This document shows positions 29,630 to 40,118 of a stretch of DNA of 64,000 nt, piece after piece. Location: positions 434,001-498,000 of the forward strand of contig NZ_JAAORF010000003.1 in assembly GCF_017696275.1 (NCBI RefSeq), given 5' to 3'. The DNA is from Prochlorococcus marinus XMU1405. GTDB lineage: Bacteria > Cyanobacteriota > Cyanobacteriia > PCC-6307 > Cyanobiaceae. Made by a program: the position numbers and the translations under genes. The notes below the pieces were generated by a model. It was not told the DNA's origin and ran no database searches. It worked only from the letters and a program-made list of their open reading frames with translations. Positions within the stretch are counted from its first letter, which is position 1. Each line of letters opens with the position of its first letter.

Positions 29630-30255
29630 TCTTAATAATCAAAGTTACTAACAAGTACTTTTTACGAAGTTTCATAAATACCAAATGTCTATAACCATAT
29701 CGAGAAATGCCTTCAAATTTAAAAGATACGATTTAGGACTATGAAGAGATCTTGTCGATTTTCTCTGTAAATCTTCTAACCGTTCTTCAAAATAGAGCAA
29801 CAGCTCTGACATTAACAAAAAGATAGTCTTTGGTTGTTAAATATTAGAACTCATTAAATTATGAGGGAGATTTTAAATTATTAACCTTGATTTTACCAAC
29901 CAATTTACCCAACACTTGGTTGGCGGAATATTGAACTTATGCAAACCTGCAAGTACCTGAAATTATGATATTTTTAGTTGTATCGATAAATCTGAATCTT
30001 AAGAAAATTCTTATAAAATTCCACAAACAGAATTAATACTAAGAGGGAGTAAATCGAATAAATCTAAGAGAGTAGGTATAGGAAGGGATGACACTGTTTT
30101 TTCTGAAAAATATTTCATTTCATCCCTTATTTCATCCCCTAACTCTTAGACACCTCAAGGCACAATATGAATATACTTGATTCCTTAAATTATAGACTAA
30201 CCTTCCAATACCTAAATTCTGAAACTATATGACGCTTCCTGACACGAAAATACAC
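29630..30255. other. 626-base non-coding spacer between SGNH-like gene and tRNA-Ser
   Basis: Unusually long for this compact genome. I find no open frame with recognisable protein in it. It includes a nested inverted repeat (30064-30149) and a tandem TTTCATCCC repeat, listed separately. Its place next to a tRNA gene fits a decayed insertion site, but no integrase fragment or copy of the tRNA end was found. Confidence 0.6.
30064..30149. repeat. Nested inverted repeat with tandem direct repeat
   Basis: Outer arms CTAAGAG (30064-30070) and CTCTTAG (30143-30149) enclose inner arms AAGGGATGA (30083-30091) and TCATCCCTT (30120-30128). TTTCATCCC is repeated at 30118 and 30130. The structure lies about 107 bases from tRNA-Ser(GCT). 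It may be a folded RNA or a recombinase or regulator binding site. The sequence is seen directly; the function is unknown. Confidence 0.5.
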
Positions 30256-30343
30256 GGAGAGGGAGGGATTCGAACCCTCGACAAAAGTTGCCTCCTGTAA
30301 CTCCTTAGCAGGGAGCCGCTTTCAACCACTCAGCCACCTCTCC
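30256..30343 (-). tRNA. tRNA-Ser (anticodon GCT)
   Basis: 88-base class II tRNA on the minus strand. The acceptor stem GGAGAGG pairs with CCTCTCC. The anticodon arm is GCTCC-CTGCTAA-GGAGT with anticodon GCT, reading AGC and AGU. A long variable arm and the T-loop GGTTCGAATCC are present, as expected for serine. CCA is not encoded. It borders a gene-poor islet, and tRNA genes are common integration points in this group. Confidence 0.96.
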
Positions 30344-30404
30344 AGTTCTTATACATTATCAATTTTTATGCAAACATTCAAAATTTTTTATTTAATCGAA
30401 ATGT

Positions 30405-31604
30405 CTAATCTACTTGAACTTTCGGTAATCTATTTTTAAAAGAGCAAAGAATTTCCCATGGGATAGTATTAGATTTTCTTGCCCATTCAAGAGGAGAAAT
30501 TGTTTTATCTCCATCAGATCCAAGTAATACCATGGTACTACCAACTTTAATTTCATTAGAATCTGTTATGTCTACCATCATTTGGTCCATAGTTATAGAT
30601 CCAACTTGAGGATAAAATTTATTATTATGGATTACGTTAATCTTGCCTGACAAATTTCTTGGTACACCATCTGCATAACCAATACTTAATACAGCTAACC
30701 TAGTTTTTCTATGACTTACAAATTTGCCTCCATAACTTACACCTACACCTTTATCAATAGTTCTTATAAAAGCTACTTTGACCTTCAAAGATAAAGCTGG
30801 CCTAAGTAATAAATTTTTATCTATTTTTGTTAGAGGACTGTATCCGTACATAGAAAGCCCAACGCGTACCATGTGAAAATGAAAATCTTTGCTAAGAAGC
30901 ATTCCCGCAGAATTAGCCAAATGAATCTTAATTTCATTACTTCTATCAAGATTAATTTGCTTTAATAATTCATTAAACTTTAGTCTTTGTAATTGTGTAA
31001 TACTATCGGAATATAGTGCGTTATCTGCATCTGCAGACGATAAATGACTATATATTCCTTCTATCGAAATGTTCTCAAAAGATTTTATTTTTTCAAATTG
31101 CTGAACAAATTTATTAGATTCAAATCCTAATCTTGACATTCCAGTATCAACCTTAAGATGTAAAGCGAATTTCAACCCAAAGTGCTTCCCAATATTATTG
31201 CAAACTAAACACTCTCTTATACTACTTATAGTTGGCATAAGATCATTTTTGAAGGATATTATTAAATCTCTTTTTGTATATAGATTTCCCAGAATAAGAA
31301 TTGGTTTTTTAACTCCAAAAGAACGTAACTTAATCCCTTCTTTTAAAGTTGCAACGCCTAATTCCGAAGCTCCGCCTCTAATAGCGTAGTCAGATACTAC
31401 TTTTGCATCATGTCCATATCCATCAGCTTTGACAACCGCCATAAATTGACAATTTTTACTTAGTTTTGTTCTTAATTGCCTTACATTTGCCTCTAATGCT
31501 TTGCCTTTAACTTCTATCCATGCCCTTTGTTTTGGATCTATATTTTGTTTAAAAATTGAATATTTATCAAAATTAAATTCCTGATTAGTTTGCCGAATTT
31601 GCAT
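30405..31604 (-). CDS. alr: Alanine racemase
   Basis: PLP-dependent enzyme making D-alanine for peptidoglycan; 399 residues. The PLP lysine is in FMAVVKADGYGHDA. HLKVDTGMSRLGF, the catalytic tyrosine region VGVSYGGKF, SIGYADGVPRNL and VGSITMDQMMVDIT follow. Start is ATG at MQIRQTNQEFNF. It is divergent from the HNH gene, with start codons from 5 to 68 bases apart depending on the HNH start chosen. Confidence 0.96.
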   Translation of the reverse strand: MQIRQTNQEFNFDKYSIFKQNIDPKQRAWIEVKGKALEANVRQLRTKLSKNCQFMAVVKADGYGHDAKVVSDYAIRGGASELGVATLKEGIKLRSFGVKKPILILGNLYTKRDLIISFKNDLMPTISSIRECLVCNNIGKHFGLKFALHLKVDTGMSRLGFESNKFVQQFEKIKSFENISIEGIYSHLSSADADNALYSDSITQLQRLKFNELLKQINLDRSNEIKIHLANSAGMLLSKDFHFHMVRVGLSMYGYSPLTKIDKNLLLRPALSLKVKVAFIRTIDKGVGVSYGGKFVSHRKTRLAVLSIGYADGVPRNLSGKINVIHNNKFYPQVGSITMDQMMVDITDSNEIKVGSTMVLLGSDGDKTISPLEWARKSNTIPWEILCSFKNRLPKVQVD

Positions 31605-31672
31605 TAACGTTGCACAATTATATGCGCTTATTGAAATATACAGTTAGCATGACATGTAAATTGAATTTTGGC

Positions 31673-32179
31673 ATGGGCCAGACTCTAGTTTTAAATGCAT
31701 CTTATGAACCTTTAAACATCACTTCTTGGCGAAGAGCTGTCATTTTGATGATCAAAGGTAAGGCAGAAAGCTTAGAGGAAGATCAATCATATTCAATTCA
31801 TTGTGGCAGAAAATTGCCGACAGTTATAAGACTTCGTTACTACGTGAAGGTCCCTTTTAGAGAGGTTTCTTTAACAAGAAAAAATATTCTTCTAAGAGAT
31901 AATAATGCTTGCCAGTACTGTAACCATAGAGGTAGTGACCTATCAATAGATCATGTTTTACCGAGAAGTAGAGGTGGGACAGATAACTGGGAAAATGTTA
32001 CTACAGCATGTCTCAGATGCAATGTACTAAAAGGTAACCGAACCCCAGAAGAGGCAAATATGCCTTTAAAACGCAAGCCTTATCGTCCACTTAGTAATCT
32101 CAATTTTGAGGCCACAAGACAAATTGACTCTGGCAGACATAAAGAATGGAGTAAATACGTAATAGGAATTGCAATCTAA
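31673..32179 (+). CDS. HNH endonuclease family protein
   Basis: Cyanobacterial HNH protein of about 168 residues starting MGQTLVLNASYEPLNITSWR, a start conserved across relatives from memory. The beta-beta-alpha-metal motif is intact: the zinc-binding pair CQYC, the SIDHVLPRSRGGTDNWEN core and a second pair CLRC. Upstream in-frame ATGs at 31610, 31622 and 31649 would add up to 21 residues; the first would put the start only five bases from that of alr. DNA target and role are unknown; it is usually found as a lone chromosomal gene. Its end is convergent with prfA. Confidence 0.88.
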   Translation: MGQTLVLNASYEPLNITSWRRAVILMIKGKAESLEEDQSYSIHCGRKLPTVIRLRYYVKVPFREVSLTRKNILLRDNNACQYCNHRGSDLSIDHVLPRSRGGTDNWENVTTACLRCNVLKGNRTPEEANMPLKRKPYRPLSNLNFEATRQIDSGRHKEWSKYVIGIAI

Positions 32180-32192
32180 TAAAAATAAAATC

Positions 32193-33287
32193 TTAATTTA
32201 CACCATTATTAAAATCCTCCATCATTCTTTTTTGTTCTTGTGCTATGCATGCATCAATCACTTCATCCAATTGACCAGCAAGAATTGGTTCTAATGAAAA
32301 ATTGGAACCTAATCTATGATCAGTTGTCCTATTATCTTTAAAATTATAAGTTCTAATTTTTTCACTCCTATCACCTGTTCCAACCTGGGAAAGCCTTTGA
32401 GATCTTTCTTTTGCATTAGCTTCTTTTAATTGAATTTCGTATAATTTAGCTCTTAAAATTTCCATCGCTCGTTCGCGATTTTGCAATTGTGATCTCTCTT
32501 GAGTACAAAAAACTCTTATTCCTGTAGGCTTATGAAGAAGATCAATAGCTGTCTCTACCTTATTAACATTTTGTCCCCCTGCACCTCCTGATCTTGCCGT
32601 ACCAACCTCTAGATCAGTTGGATCAATCTTAACTTCAACGGGATCAGCCTCAGGCATCACGGCCACTGTGGCAGTAGAGGTGTGCACTCTACCTTGAGAT
32701 TCAGTAGCTGGAACCCTTTGAACTCTATGCACACCAGCCTCAAATTTAAGTTGACTATAAACAGAATCTCCCTTAACGGATATAACTAACTCCTTGAATC
32801 CTCCCATGTCTGATTCGGAAGCACTAACAGGTTTTACAGACCATCCAATTTTTTGTCCATACCTCTCATACATTCTTGCTAAATCACCCGCCCAGATACA
32901 AGCCTCGTTACCTCCTGCACCGGCTCTGATTTCTAACATTACACTTCTCTCATCTCTTGGATCTTTTGGTAATAAGGCGATTGTGGTTTTTTGAATCAGT
33001 TCATTCTTACATTCCTCTAGAGTTATTAACTCCTCATTAATCAAAGATTCCATTTCTTTATCATTTCTATTCTCTCTGAGAAGATTTTTTGAATCTTCGA
33101 TTTCTTTATCAGTATCAAGCAACTTATTAAAATCAATCACTAAAGGTTCCAACTTTGACCTTTCTCTTGCAATTGATTCTAATTTTTTTGGATCATTAGC
33201 GATATCAGGATCTGCAAGCTGCACTTCCAAATTTTCAAAACTTTCTGAAGCAGTTTTCAACCTTGCAATTAATGTTGAGTATTCCAA
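32193..33287 (-). CDS. prfA: Peptide chain release factor 1
   Basis: Recognises UAA and UAG stop codons. The codon-reading PxT tripeptide appears as [12 protein letters not shown], and the catalytic GGQ as [16 protein letters not shown]. The [12 protein letters not shown] segment assigns it to RF1 rather than RF2. Length 364 residues, typical. It is the last gene of the long minus-strand ribosomal series, 28 bases after rpmE. Confidence 0.97.
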   Translation of the reverse strand: MEYSTLIARLKTASESFENLEVQLADPDIANDPKKLESIARERSKLEPLVIDFNKLLDTDKEIEDSKNLLRENRNDKEMESLINEELITLEECKNELIQKTTIALLPKDPRDERSVMLEIRAGAGGNEACIWAGDLARMYERYGQKIGWSVKPVSASESDMGGFKELVISVKGDSVYSQLKFEAGVHRVQRVPATESQGRVHTSTATVAVMPEADPVEVKIDPTDLEVGTARSGGAGGQNVNKVETAIDLLHKPTGIRVFCTQERSQLQNRERAMEILRAKLYEIQLKEANAKERSQRLSQVGTGDRSEKIRTYNFKDNRTTDHRLGSNFSLEPILAGQLDEVIDACIAQEQKRMMEDFNNGVN

Positions 33288-33315
33288 TTGAAATTATGCT
33301 TAATTTTTGAAAATT

Positions 33316-33576
33316 CTATTTTTTAGAATCTTTTTCTTCTTTTTGCTCTTCTGATGTAGCCGAATTAGCTGAACCCATTCCATATTTTTTCATAAACCTA
33401 TCAACCCTACCTTCTGTATCAAGAATCTTTTGTGTTCCAGTAAAGAAAGGATGATTACCACTCCATACATCAACATGTAATTCCGGCTGCGTGGAGCCAG
33501 TCGTCATTACAACTTCTCCATTACAAATAACTTTTGCATCTGGATACCATTTTGGGTGTATTTCTGATTTTGGCAT
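33316..33576 (-). CDS. rpmE: 50S ribosomal protein L31
   Basis: 86 residues; the pattern MPKSEIHPKWYPDAKVICNG and DVWSGNHPFFTGTQKILDTEGRV-type segment identify L31. The zinc ribbon cysteines of the C+ form are missing apart from one Cys in VICNG, so this is the cysteine-poor type usual in cyanobacteria. A Lys/Glu-rich tail ends the protein. Between rpsI and prfA. Confidence 0.96.
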   Translation of the reverse strand: MPKSEIHPKWYPDAKVICNGEVVMTTGSTQPELHVDVWSGNHPFFTGTQKILDTEGRVDRFMKKYGMGSANSATSEEQKEEKDSKK

Positions 33577-33589
33577 GATTTAAATTCCT

Positions 33590-34000
33590 TTAACGTTTAG
33601 AGAATTGAGGAGCTTTTCTTGCTTTTTTAAGACCATATTTTCTTCGTTCCTTCGCTCTAGGATCTCTACTGAGATGACCTTCAGTTTTTAGCGGTTTCCT
33701 ATTGTCAGGAGATAATTCGCAAAGTGCTCTTGCTGCTCCTTGCTTGATAGCATCTGCTTGACCTGTCAATCCACCACCAAATACATTTACAAGAATATCA
33801 TAAGAATTCTCAAGGCCTAGTGTTTGCAAAGGTGCTTTTATTGAATTTAAGTGCAGAGGATTAAAGTTTAAATAATCATCACCAGAACGACCATTAATTT
33901 TTATTAGTCCATTTCCTGGAATCAAGCGAACTCTGGCTACTGAAGTTTTTCTTCTTCCAGTTCCCCAATACACAGCTTTGTTTTTTATTTGACTATTCAT
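33590..34000 (-). CDS. rpsI: 30S ribosomal protein S9
   Basis: 136 residues with [19 protein letters not shown], the [21 protein letters not shown] core and the basic C-terminal tail [16 protein letters not shown], which reaches the P-site tRNA anticodon. It follows rplM by nine bases, the conserved L13-S9 pair. Confidence 0.98.
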   Translation of the reverse strand: MNSQIKNKAVYWGTGRRKTSVARVRLIPGNGLIKINGRSGDDYLNFNPLHLNSIKAPLQTLGLENSYDILVNVFGGGLTGQADAIKQGAARALCELSPDNRKPLKTEGHLSRDPRAKERRKYGLKKARKAPQFSKR

Positions 34001-34009
34001 TTTGATAAA

Positions 34010-34441
34010 TTAACTATTTAATGATACAGGATTCTGAGCAGCATGAGGATGATCAGCACCTTTATAAACTTTTAGTTTTTTAAATTGCTGTCTTCCTAAA
34101 GAGTTATGTGGCAGCATACCCTTAACAGCTTGCTCGATGATTCTTTCAGGAATTCTTTCTTGTAGAGACTCAAATTTTTCAGTTTTCATTCCTCCTGGTC
34201 TTCCAGAATGTCTCCTATACAACTTTTGCGATGCTTTTTTTCCTGTTACCTCAACTTTTTCGGCATTTACTACAATTACAAAATCTCCTGTATCTAGATG
34301 AGGTGTAAATGTTGGTTTATTCTTACCTCTCAATACAGTTGCAATTTCTGTAGCAAGTCTCCCAAGTGTCTTATCTTTTGCGTCAACTAAAAACCAATTT
34401 CTTTCAATGGTTTCTAAAGATGGAGTAATTGTTTTATTCAT
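34010..34441 (-). CDS. rplM: 50S ribosomal protein L13
   Basis: 143 residues. Shows [37 protein letters not shown] and [22 protein letters not shown], all typical of L13. A 114-base gap to truA upstream may contain a separate promoter for the rplM-rpsI-rpmE-prfA section. Confidence 0.98.
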   Translation of the reverse strand: MNKTITPSLETIERNWFLVDAKDKTLGRLATEIATVLRGKNKPTFTPHLDTGDFVIVVNAEKVEVTGKKASQKLYRRHSGRPGGMKTEKFESLQERIPERIIEQAVKGMLPHNSLGRQQFKKLKVYKGADHPHAAQNPVSLNS

Positions 34442-34555
34442 TTACCAAATTTATGCAAATAAATTTAAAGTTAGTTCTAAATTCTACCTTATTAGAGGAA
34501 TATTCAACAACAGTTTTAATTCATTTCACAAAAAATTAGCTAAATTGAACTTCAC

Positions 34556-35362
34556 TCAAGAAAAACCCTTAATTAAGAATACAGGGAAAAAATCATTGTT
34601 ATTAATATTTTTAAAAACATTTTTTTCATAAACAGCATTTACAAAACATAACCCCTTAGCTGGAGCAGATTCTTTAACATCATTTTTCTTTTTGTTTACC
34701 CATCTATCAGTAAAAATTTCTGGCGATAATTTTTTTTCTCCAACTAAAACAAGTTGACCAATAATTAAACGCACCATTCCATATAAAAAACCGGTAGCTT
34801 TAATATCAATTAAAATTAAATCCTCTACTCTTGTTATATCAATATTTTTTATTTTTGTAATAGAGTTTTTTCTATTACTACCACTTTTCTGAAAAGCAAA
34901 AAAATCATGTTCTCCTTCCATTGTTTTGGATGCACTTAACATTAAAACTTCATCCAATACTTTTTGATATCTATGCCATGACCAATTATTGATGAACAAA
35001 TTAGGGAATTTACTATTATTAATGACATATCGATAATGTCTATACATTGCTGAATAGCATGCATGCCAACTATCTTTAACCTCAACTGATTCCAAGATCC
35101 TAATTGTTGAGGGTAAAATACTATTTAAGAGATCCGAATAATTATTTCCTGGAATAACACAATCAGCATCAAAGTGTACTACTTGGCCTGATGCATGAAC
35201 CCCAGCATCAGTCCTTCCTGCTGCAAAAGTCTTTACTTTGTGATTTGTAATCTTTACGAGAGCTCTATCTAAAATTTCTTGAACAGTAGTTGCATTTTTT
35301 TGTTTTTGCCAACCTGAATAATGAGACCCATCGTATTGGACTAATAAAGCTACCCTTTTCAA
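34556..35362 (-). CDS. truA: tRNA pseudouridine(38-40) synthase
   Basis: Isomerises uridines 38-40 in tRNA anticodon arms. 268 residues; start RVALLVQYDGSHYSGWQKQ, catalytic Asp in AAGRTDAGVHASGQV, and RHYRYVINN plus FLYGMVRLIIGQLV downstream. TruA commonly follows rplQ in cyanobacteria. The C-terminus runs on past the usual end with an AT-rich tail (KNINNNDFFPVFLIKGFS). Confidence 0.96.
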   Translation of the reverse strand: MKRVALLVQYDGSHYSGWQKQKNATTVQEILDRALVKITNHKVKTFAAGRTDAGVHASGQVVHFDADCVIPGNNYSDLLNSILPSTIRILESVEVKDSWHACYSAMYRHYRYVINNSKFPNLFINNWSWHRYQKVLDEVLMLSASKTMEGEHDFFAFQKSGSNRKNSITKIKNIDITRVEDLILIDIKATGFLYGMVRLIIGQLVLVGEKKLSPEIFTDRWVNKKKNDVKESAPAKGLCFVNAVYEKNVFKNINNNDFFPVFLIKGFS

Positions 35363-35398
35363 AAGATTTTTTTTGTTAAAGCCCTTTTATTTTCTAAC

Positions 35399-35749
35399 TT
35401 AAACAAGCTCGATTATGGCCATCTGAGCGTTATCACCTTTTCTAGATACAGTTCTTACTATGCGAGTATAACCACCATTTCTGTCCCCATATCTTTCCTT
35501 TGCTTTTTCAAATAATGAATGAACTAATTTTTTATCATAAATATATCCAATAGCCCTTCTCCTAGAAGCCAAACTTCCATCTTTGGCGAGTGAAATCATT
35601 CTTTCAGCTTCATTTCTTAAAGCTTTTGCCCTAGCTTTTGTTGTTGTTACCCTACCTTCCCTAATTAATTGTGTAGTTAAACCTCTTAGAAGTGCTTTCC
35701 TCTGGTCAGCAGGTTTACTTAGTAATGGAATTCTAAGTTGGTGTCTCAT
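35399..35749 (-). CDS. rplQ: 50S ribosomal protein L17
   Basis: 116 residues: [29 protein letters not shown] and the [17 protein letters not shown] segment are diagnostic. Fourteen bases downstream of rpoA in the alpha operon. Confidence 0.98.
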   Translation of the reverse strand: MRHQLRIPLLSKPADQRKALLRGLTTQLIREGRVTTTKARAKALRNEAERMISLAKDGSLASRRRAIGYIYDKKLVHSLFEKAKERYGDRNGGYTRIVRTVSRKGDNAQMAIIELV

Positions 35750-35763
35750 AATCTTAAAAATTG

Positions 35764-36702
35764 TTAAACAGATGTTCTGCTTTGTGGGATAGAAATGCCT
35801 ATGCGCTCGAGAGCTTCAATAACCTCATCTGCAGATTTAGAGCCAAAGTTCTTAATTTCAAGAAGATCTTCATAGCTGAAGCCCATTAAATCTGAAACTG
35901 AGTTAACTTGCGCCCGTTTCAAACAATTATATGCTCTAACGGACAAGTTTAGTTCCTCGAGAGGAATTTGAGCTTCAGGAGATGGTTCAGGTTCCTCAGG
36001 GATTTCCTCAACCATTGTGACAGTAGCAAGAGGCTGAAAGAGTTCTATTAACTGATTTGCAGCTTCAGCAATAGCATCATCAGGACTTGTTGAACCATCT
36101 GTTACTACTTCCATCTTTAATCTTTCTCTACCAGTTCCACCTTCTGCTACGGCGGTTTCGTCAATTGAAAAATTCACTCTCTTAACTGGCATAAATACTG
36201 CATCTATTTGAAGTAAATCAATAGCTGTTGTTTCATCATTCTTACGATCAACGGGTCTATATCCAACACCTCTTTCAACATGGATTTCCAACTCTAAATT
36301 ATGACCCTCCTGGATAGTCGCAATAGGTTTTTCGCCATCAACAATTTCAACTTGAGAGGAGAATTGAATATCATTCGCCTTCACCTCCATTGGACCATTA
36401 GCTACTAACCTGCCGATTTCGAGATCTGGATTAGAACTATTAATTGATAGTTGCTTACAATTGAGAAGTATATCTAAAACATCTTCTCTAACTCCAGGAA
36501 TAGTTGCGTATTCGTGGTTAATTCCTGCTATTCTCACTGCAGTCACTGCACTTCCCTCAAGTCCTCCCATAAGGACTCGCCTAAGAGAATTACCCAAAGT
36601 TGTAGCTTGTCCCCTTTCTAAGGGGCCAATTAAAAAAGTTCCTGTTTGGGAGCGATCATCAGCTACTTGATGGTCGATTCTGTCAATCTGGTATTGCAAC
36701 AC
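35764..36702 (-). CDS. rpoA: RNA polymerase alpha subunit
   Basis: 312 residues. The N-terminal assembly domain contains [20 protein letters not shown]; the C-terminal domain, from about residue 245, has [21 protein letters not shown] and [19 protein letters not shown], which contact upstream DNA and regulators. A linker rich in Glu and Pro ([14 protein letters not shown]) joins them. Alpha operon, between rpsK and rplQ. Confidence 0.99.
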   Translation of the reverse strand: MLQYQIDRIDHQVADDRSQTGTFLIGPLERGQATTLGNSLRRVLMGGLEGSAVTAVRIAGINHEYATIPGVREDVLDILLNCKQLSINSSNPDLEIGRLVANGPMEVKANDIQFSSQVEIVDGEKPIATIQEGHNLELEIHVERGVGYRPVDRKNDETTAIDLLQIDAVFMPVKRVNFSIDETAVAEGGTGRERLKMEVVTDGSTSPDDAIAEAANQLIELFQPLATVTMVEEIPEEPEPSPEAQIPLEELNLSVRAYNCLKRAQVNSVSDLMGFSYEDLLEIKNFGSKSADEVIEALERIGISIPQSRTSV

Positions 36703-36750
36703 GGAAAAAATAGGGTTAAAAGTTTTGTGAGGTTAACGAATGGTTAAGAA

Positions 36751-37143
36751 CTAAACGCGTCTTCGTTTAGGTCTTCTACATCCATTATGAGGTAAAGGAG
36801 TTACATCTCTTATTAGAGTTATTTCCAAACCGGCCACTTGTAAAGCTCTTATGGCCGTTTCCCTACCTGAACCAGGACCTCTAACTAATACTTCTATTTG
36901 CCTCATTCCTTGGTCAAGCGCTCTCCTCGCTGCAGCTTCAGCAGCTGTTTGCGCGGCAAATGGCGTGCCTTTCCTAGCGCCTTTAAATCCACTAGCTCCT
37001 GCAGAGGACCAAGAAATAACATGGCCCGAAGTATCAGTAATTGAGACGATAGTGTTATTAAATGTGCTTTGAATATGCACCACACCATTAGGGACATTAC
37101 GTTTAGATTTTTTAGAACCTGTTTTTTTTGCTGTAGCTGGCAT
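36751..37143 (-). CDS. rpsK: 30S ribosomal protein S11
   Basis: 130 residues: [56 protein letters not shown] and the C-terminal [13 protein letters not shown]. Platform protein near the mRNA exit. It lies 47 bases after rpsM. Confidence 0.99.
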   Translation of the reverse strand: MPATAKKTGSKKSKRNVPNGVVHIQSTFNNTIVSITDTSGHVISWSSAGASGFKGARKGTPFAAQTAAEAAARRALDQGMRQIEVLVRGPGSGRETAIRALQVAGLEITLIRDVTPLPHNGCRRPKRRRV

Positions 37144-37190
37144 AATGTTTTGATTTAATAATACTGGAATTTGTAAATATATTTAAATAA

Positions 37191-37556
37191 TTATTTTTTT
37201 CTTCCAGCAACTGTTTTTCTTGAACCACGTCTTGTTCTGGCATTAGTTCTAGTTCTTTGGCCTCTTACTGGAAGACTCATTCTATGCCTTCTACCTCGAA
37301 CACACCCAATATCCTGTAGACGTTTTAAGGCCATTCCCTCTTTTCTTCTCAAATCTCCTTCTAAAGTAAAATCTTCTGTAGCAACTCTAAGTTTTTGCAC
37401 ATCTGAATCTGAAAGATCTTTGACACGAATATCAGGGTTTACACCCGTATTAGCCAAAATAAGCTTTGATCTAGTCAGACCAATTCCATAGACGTACGTA
37501 AGTGCAATTTCAACTCGCTTTTCGCGAGGTATGTCAATTCCTGCTATCCTTGCCAC
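37191..37556 (-). CDS. rpsM: 30S ribosomal protein S13
   Basis: 121 residues: [21 protein letters not shown] at the start, a helix-two-turn-helix core, and [20 protein letters not shown] with a basic tail that reaches the P-site tRNA. First large gene of the alpha operon, after rpmJ. Confidence 0.99.
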   Translation of the reverse strand: MARIAGIDIPREKRVEIALTYVYGIGLTRSKLILANTGVNPDIRVKDLSDSDVQKLRVATEDFTLEGDLRRKEGMALKRLQDIGCVRGRRHRMSLPVRGQRTRTNARTRRGSRKTVAGRKK

Positions 37557-37597
37557 GTGTTTTGAGTAAGTAAAAGTTTGAATAAAAGGGTTTAAAT

Positions 37598-37714
37598 TTA
37601 ACCCTGACGTTGTTTATTGCGAGGTCTTTTCTTGTTAATAACATAGATTTTACCTCTTCTCCTCACGATCTGATCGTCAGGACTGATTTTTTTGACTGAA
37701 GATCTGACCTTCAT
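37598..37714 (-). CDS. rpmJ: 50S ribosomal protein L36
   Basis: 38-residue protein read from the minus strand: [20 protein letters not shown], then [18 protein letters not shown]. The pattern fits L36, but the usual zinc ligands (two Cys in the first half, then Cys and His) are replaced here by Ser, Asp, Ile and Asn. It is thus the zinc-independent C-minus type. Located between adk and rpsM, where infA might also be expected but is absent. Confidence 0.93.
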   Translation of the reverse strand: MKVRSSVKKISPDDQIVRRRGKIYVINKKRPRNKQRQG

Positions 37715-37757
37715 AAGGTTTTCTAATTAAACGTTAATACTATATTCTACATCATCA

Positions 37758-38306
37758 TCAAGCCATTTTTTGTTTGATATCAGAGTAAATGGTATTTAAA
37801 TCTCTATCAGCATCAATATATTCTAACAGTGAGAGATCCTTAAAATATTGAATTAATGGTTCTGTAGTTTTTTTATAAATGTCAACTCTTGTTCTAATTG
37901 TCTCTTCCGTATCATCTTTTCTGCCTCTTAAAAGCAAACGCTTAATTAGTACTTCTTCTGGAATATCTAAATAAAAAACTAATTCCAAAGGTTGATTTAT
38001 TTCATTCAAAACTTCATTCAATGAATTTACTTGAGATAAATTTCTTGGGTAACCATCTAGAATCCAACCACTATTATCCTTGACTAAATTTTGTCTTACT
38101 ATCTTTAATACAAGTTCATCACTGACAAGTTCCCCTCGATTCATAATATCTTTTACTTCAATACCAAGGGTAGAATTAATTTCGATTTCTTTTCTTAATA
38201 ATTCACCAGTAGAAAGGTGTAAATAAGAATTTGTTTGACTTAATAATTTCGCTTGAGTCCCTTTCCCCGCTCCAGGAGCTCCTAAAAATAGTAGATGTTT
38301 TTTCAT
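37758..38306 (-). CDS. adk: Adenylate kinase
   Basis: Interconverts ATP + AMP with 2 ADP. 182 residues, the short form lacking the zinc-type LID domain. P-loop [16 protein letters not shown]-binding [11 protein letters not shown] and [13 protein letters not shown], and a short [17 protein letters not shown]. Its start overlaps the secY stop by one base, indicating translational coupling. Confidence 0.98.
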   Translation of the reverse strand: MKKHLLFLGAPGAGKGTQAKLLSQTNSYLHLSTGELLRKEIEINSTLGIEVKDIMNRGELVSDELVLKIVRQNLVKDNSGWILDGYPRNLSQVNSLNEVLNEINQPLELVFYLDIPEEVLIKRLLLRGRKDDTEETIRTRVDIYKKTTEPLIQYFKDLSLLEYIDADRDLNTIYSDIKQKMA

Positions 38307-39625
38307 TAATTATTAATTAGTCCCTCATACCTTTGAGAAATAACATATGTTTGAATTTGCTTAGCAGTATCAATAGCAACACCTACAAGAATAAGTAATG
38401 AAGTTGCGCCTAAGCCTTGAAAAGTCTGCACATTTGTTGCTCTTTCTACTGCAGCGGGAATTATAGCTACTGAACCCAGAAATAATCCTCCTAATAACGT
38501 TAGCCTATTTTGGATACCTGATAAGTAAGTTGCTGTGTTAGTTCCTGGTCTAACTCCTGGTATCGCTACTCCACCTTTCTTTAAATTTGAAGCTACATCA
38601 ATTGGGTTAATTGTAAGAGATGCATAAAAATAAGAGAATCCCAAAATTAAGGAAAAGAATGTAAGAGCATAAGGCCATGGATTAGAAGATCCGGGATTCA
38701 AACTACTCGCTAATTTAATTAAGACTGGATTACCCGTTACATTTGCAATAGTTATAGGTAAAAAAATTAAAGCAGACGCAAATATGATAGGCATTACTCC
38801 TCCTGCATTCAATTTTAAGGGTAAATAACTTTGTCTTGCAGGTAGTAATGTTGAACTTCCTATTTGTCTTTTTGCACTCACAATAGGAATGCGCCTTGCT
38901 CCCTCTTGGACAAAAATAATTCCAACAATTGTTAGTAAAAATACTCCGAGTAGAACTGCTATACCTAAAACATCTCCTCTATCACCTGTTTGAGCTTTTT
39001 CAATGGTTGAACTTAAAGCTTTTGGTAAAGTCGAGACAATATTCAAAAAAATAACCAGTGAAGCTCCTTGACCTATCCCTTTCTCGGTAATAATTTCGCT
39101 AAACCACATAACTAACATTGAGCCTGTAACTAAGGCGATAGAGGTTTGCAAAACAAATGTAGTTTCACTTATCCCAGGAATAGAATATTGTCTAAGAATT
39201 AAAGAAAATATTATACTCTGCAAAAACCCCCATCCCAAGGAAACATATCTTGTTATTTGAGCAATTTTTCTTCTGCCAGCTTCCCCCTCATTTTTTTGTA
39301 AATCTTCAAGAATAGGCAATGAAGCTGTAAGAAGTTGAATAATAATTGATGCATTGATAAAGGGAAGTATACCCAATGCGAAAATCCCTAGGGTTGAAAT
39401 ACCCCCACCAGTAAAAATATCTAAAAAGCCTATTAATTGACCACCTTGATCAATAAAACTTTTAAACGCAACTCTATCAATACCAGGCATAGGTATATAG
39501 ATACCGAGTCTTACTAAAAGTAGAAGACCCAAAGTTGTTAATACTCTACTCCTTAGTTCCTTATTTAAAAATAATTGAGAAAGTATTTCAGAAGCGCTAG
39601 GATTTCTACTTTTTTTAACGAACAT
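38306..39625 (-). CDS. secY: Preprotein translocase subunit SecY
   Basis: Protein-conducting channel of the plasma and thylakoid membranes. 439 residues with ten membrane helices; N-terminal [20 protein letters not shown], plug region [21 protein letters not shown] and cytosolic loops [21 protein letters not shown] and [12 protein letters not shown]. In the spc operon between rplO and adk. Confidence 0.98.
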   Translation of the reverse strand: MFVKKSRNPSASEILSQLFLNKELRSRVLTTLGLLLLVRLGIYIPMPGIDRVAFKSFIDQGGQLIGFLDIFTGGGISTLGIFALGILPFINASIIIQLLTASLPILEDLQKNEGEAGRRKIAQITRYVSLGWGFLQSIIFSLILRQYSIPGISETTFVLQTSIALVTGSMLVMWFSEIITEKGIGQGASLVIFLNIVSTLPKALSSTIEKAQTGDRGDVLGIAVLLGVFLLTIVGIIFVQEGARRIPIVSAKRQIGSSTLLPARQSYLPLKLNAGGVMPIIFASALIFLPITIANVTGNPVLIKLASSLNPGSSNPWPYALTFFSLILGFSYFYASLTINPIDVASNLKKGGVAIPGVRPGTNTATYLSGIQNRLTLLGGLFLGSVAIIPAAVERATNVQTFQGLGATSLLILVGVAIDTAKQIQTYVISQRYEGLINN

Positions 39626-39654
39626 TTTGAAGTTTAACTAAATTTTTATTAAAT

Positions 39655-40113
39655 TTATTTATTATTTATAAGTTCGCAAGATCCGCCTGCATCCTCAATT
39701 TTTTGTTTAGCAACTTTTGTGAATGCATGAGCCTGAACCTTCAACTTTACATTAACTTCTCCATTACCAAGAATTTTTAAAGGAAATTTTGGCTTAAAGA
39801 TCAATCCTTTCTTAACCAATGAATCTAAGTTAACTATATCGTTATCCTTAAAATCAGTTAATTTATTTAAATTTATTGTGGAAAAGTTCTTTTGATTAAT
39901 AATTTCAAAATGTTTTAATTTTGGAACTCTTCTATACAAAGGCATTTGTCCACCTTCAAAACCTGGACGTGTCGGTCTTCCAGAACGAGACTTTTGTCCT
40001 CTCATCCCAAAACCACATGATGCACCTTGTCCAGCCGCAATACCTCTACCCTTTCTTAATTTTTTCTTCCTCGAACCAGTGTTTGATTTAAGTGTATTTA
40101 GTGTTGAAGTCAT
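39655..40113 (-). CDS. rplO: 50S ribosomal protein L15
   Basis: 152 residues from ATG at 40113 ([22 protein letters not shown]); a TTG at 40122 would add three residues and overlap rpsE by four bases, but ATG is preferred. [22 protein letters not shown] and [16 protein letters not shown] are characteristic. Spc operon. Confidence 0.96.
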   Translation of the reverse strand: MTSTLNTLKSNTGSRKKKLRKGRGIAAGQGASCGFGMRGQKSRSGRPTRPGFEGGQMPLYRRVPKLKHFEIINQKNFSTINLNKLTDFKDNDIVNLDSLVKKGLIFKPKFPLKILGNGEVNVKLKVQAHAFTKVAKQKIEDAGGSCELINNK

Positions 40114-40118
40114 AATTT

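Noticed and set aside
30011-30118. 35-codon minus-strand frame (MKYFSEKTVSSLPIP...)
   Set aside because: No resemblance to any family, overlaps the repeat structure, and short frames are common in such spacers.
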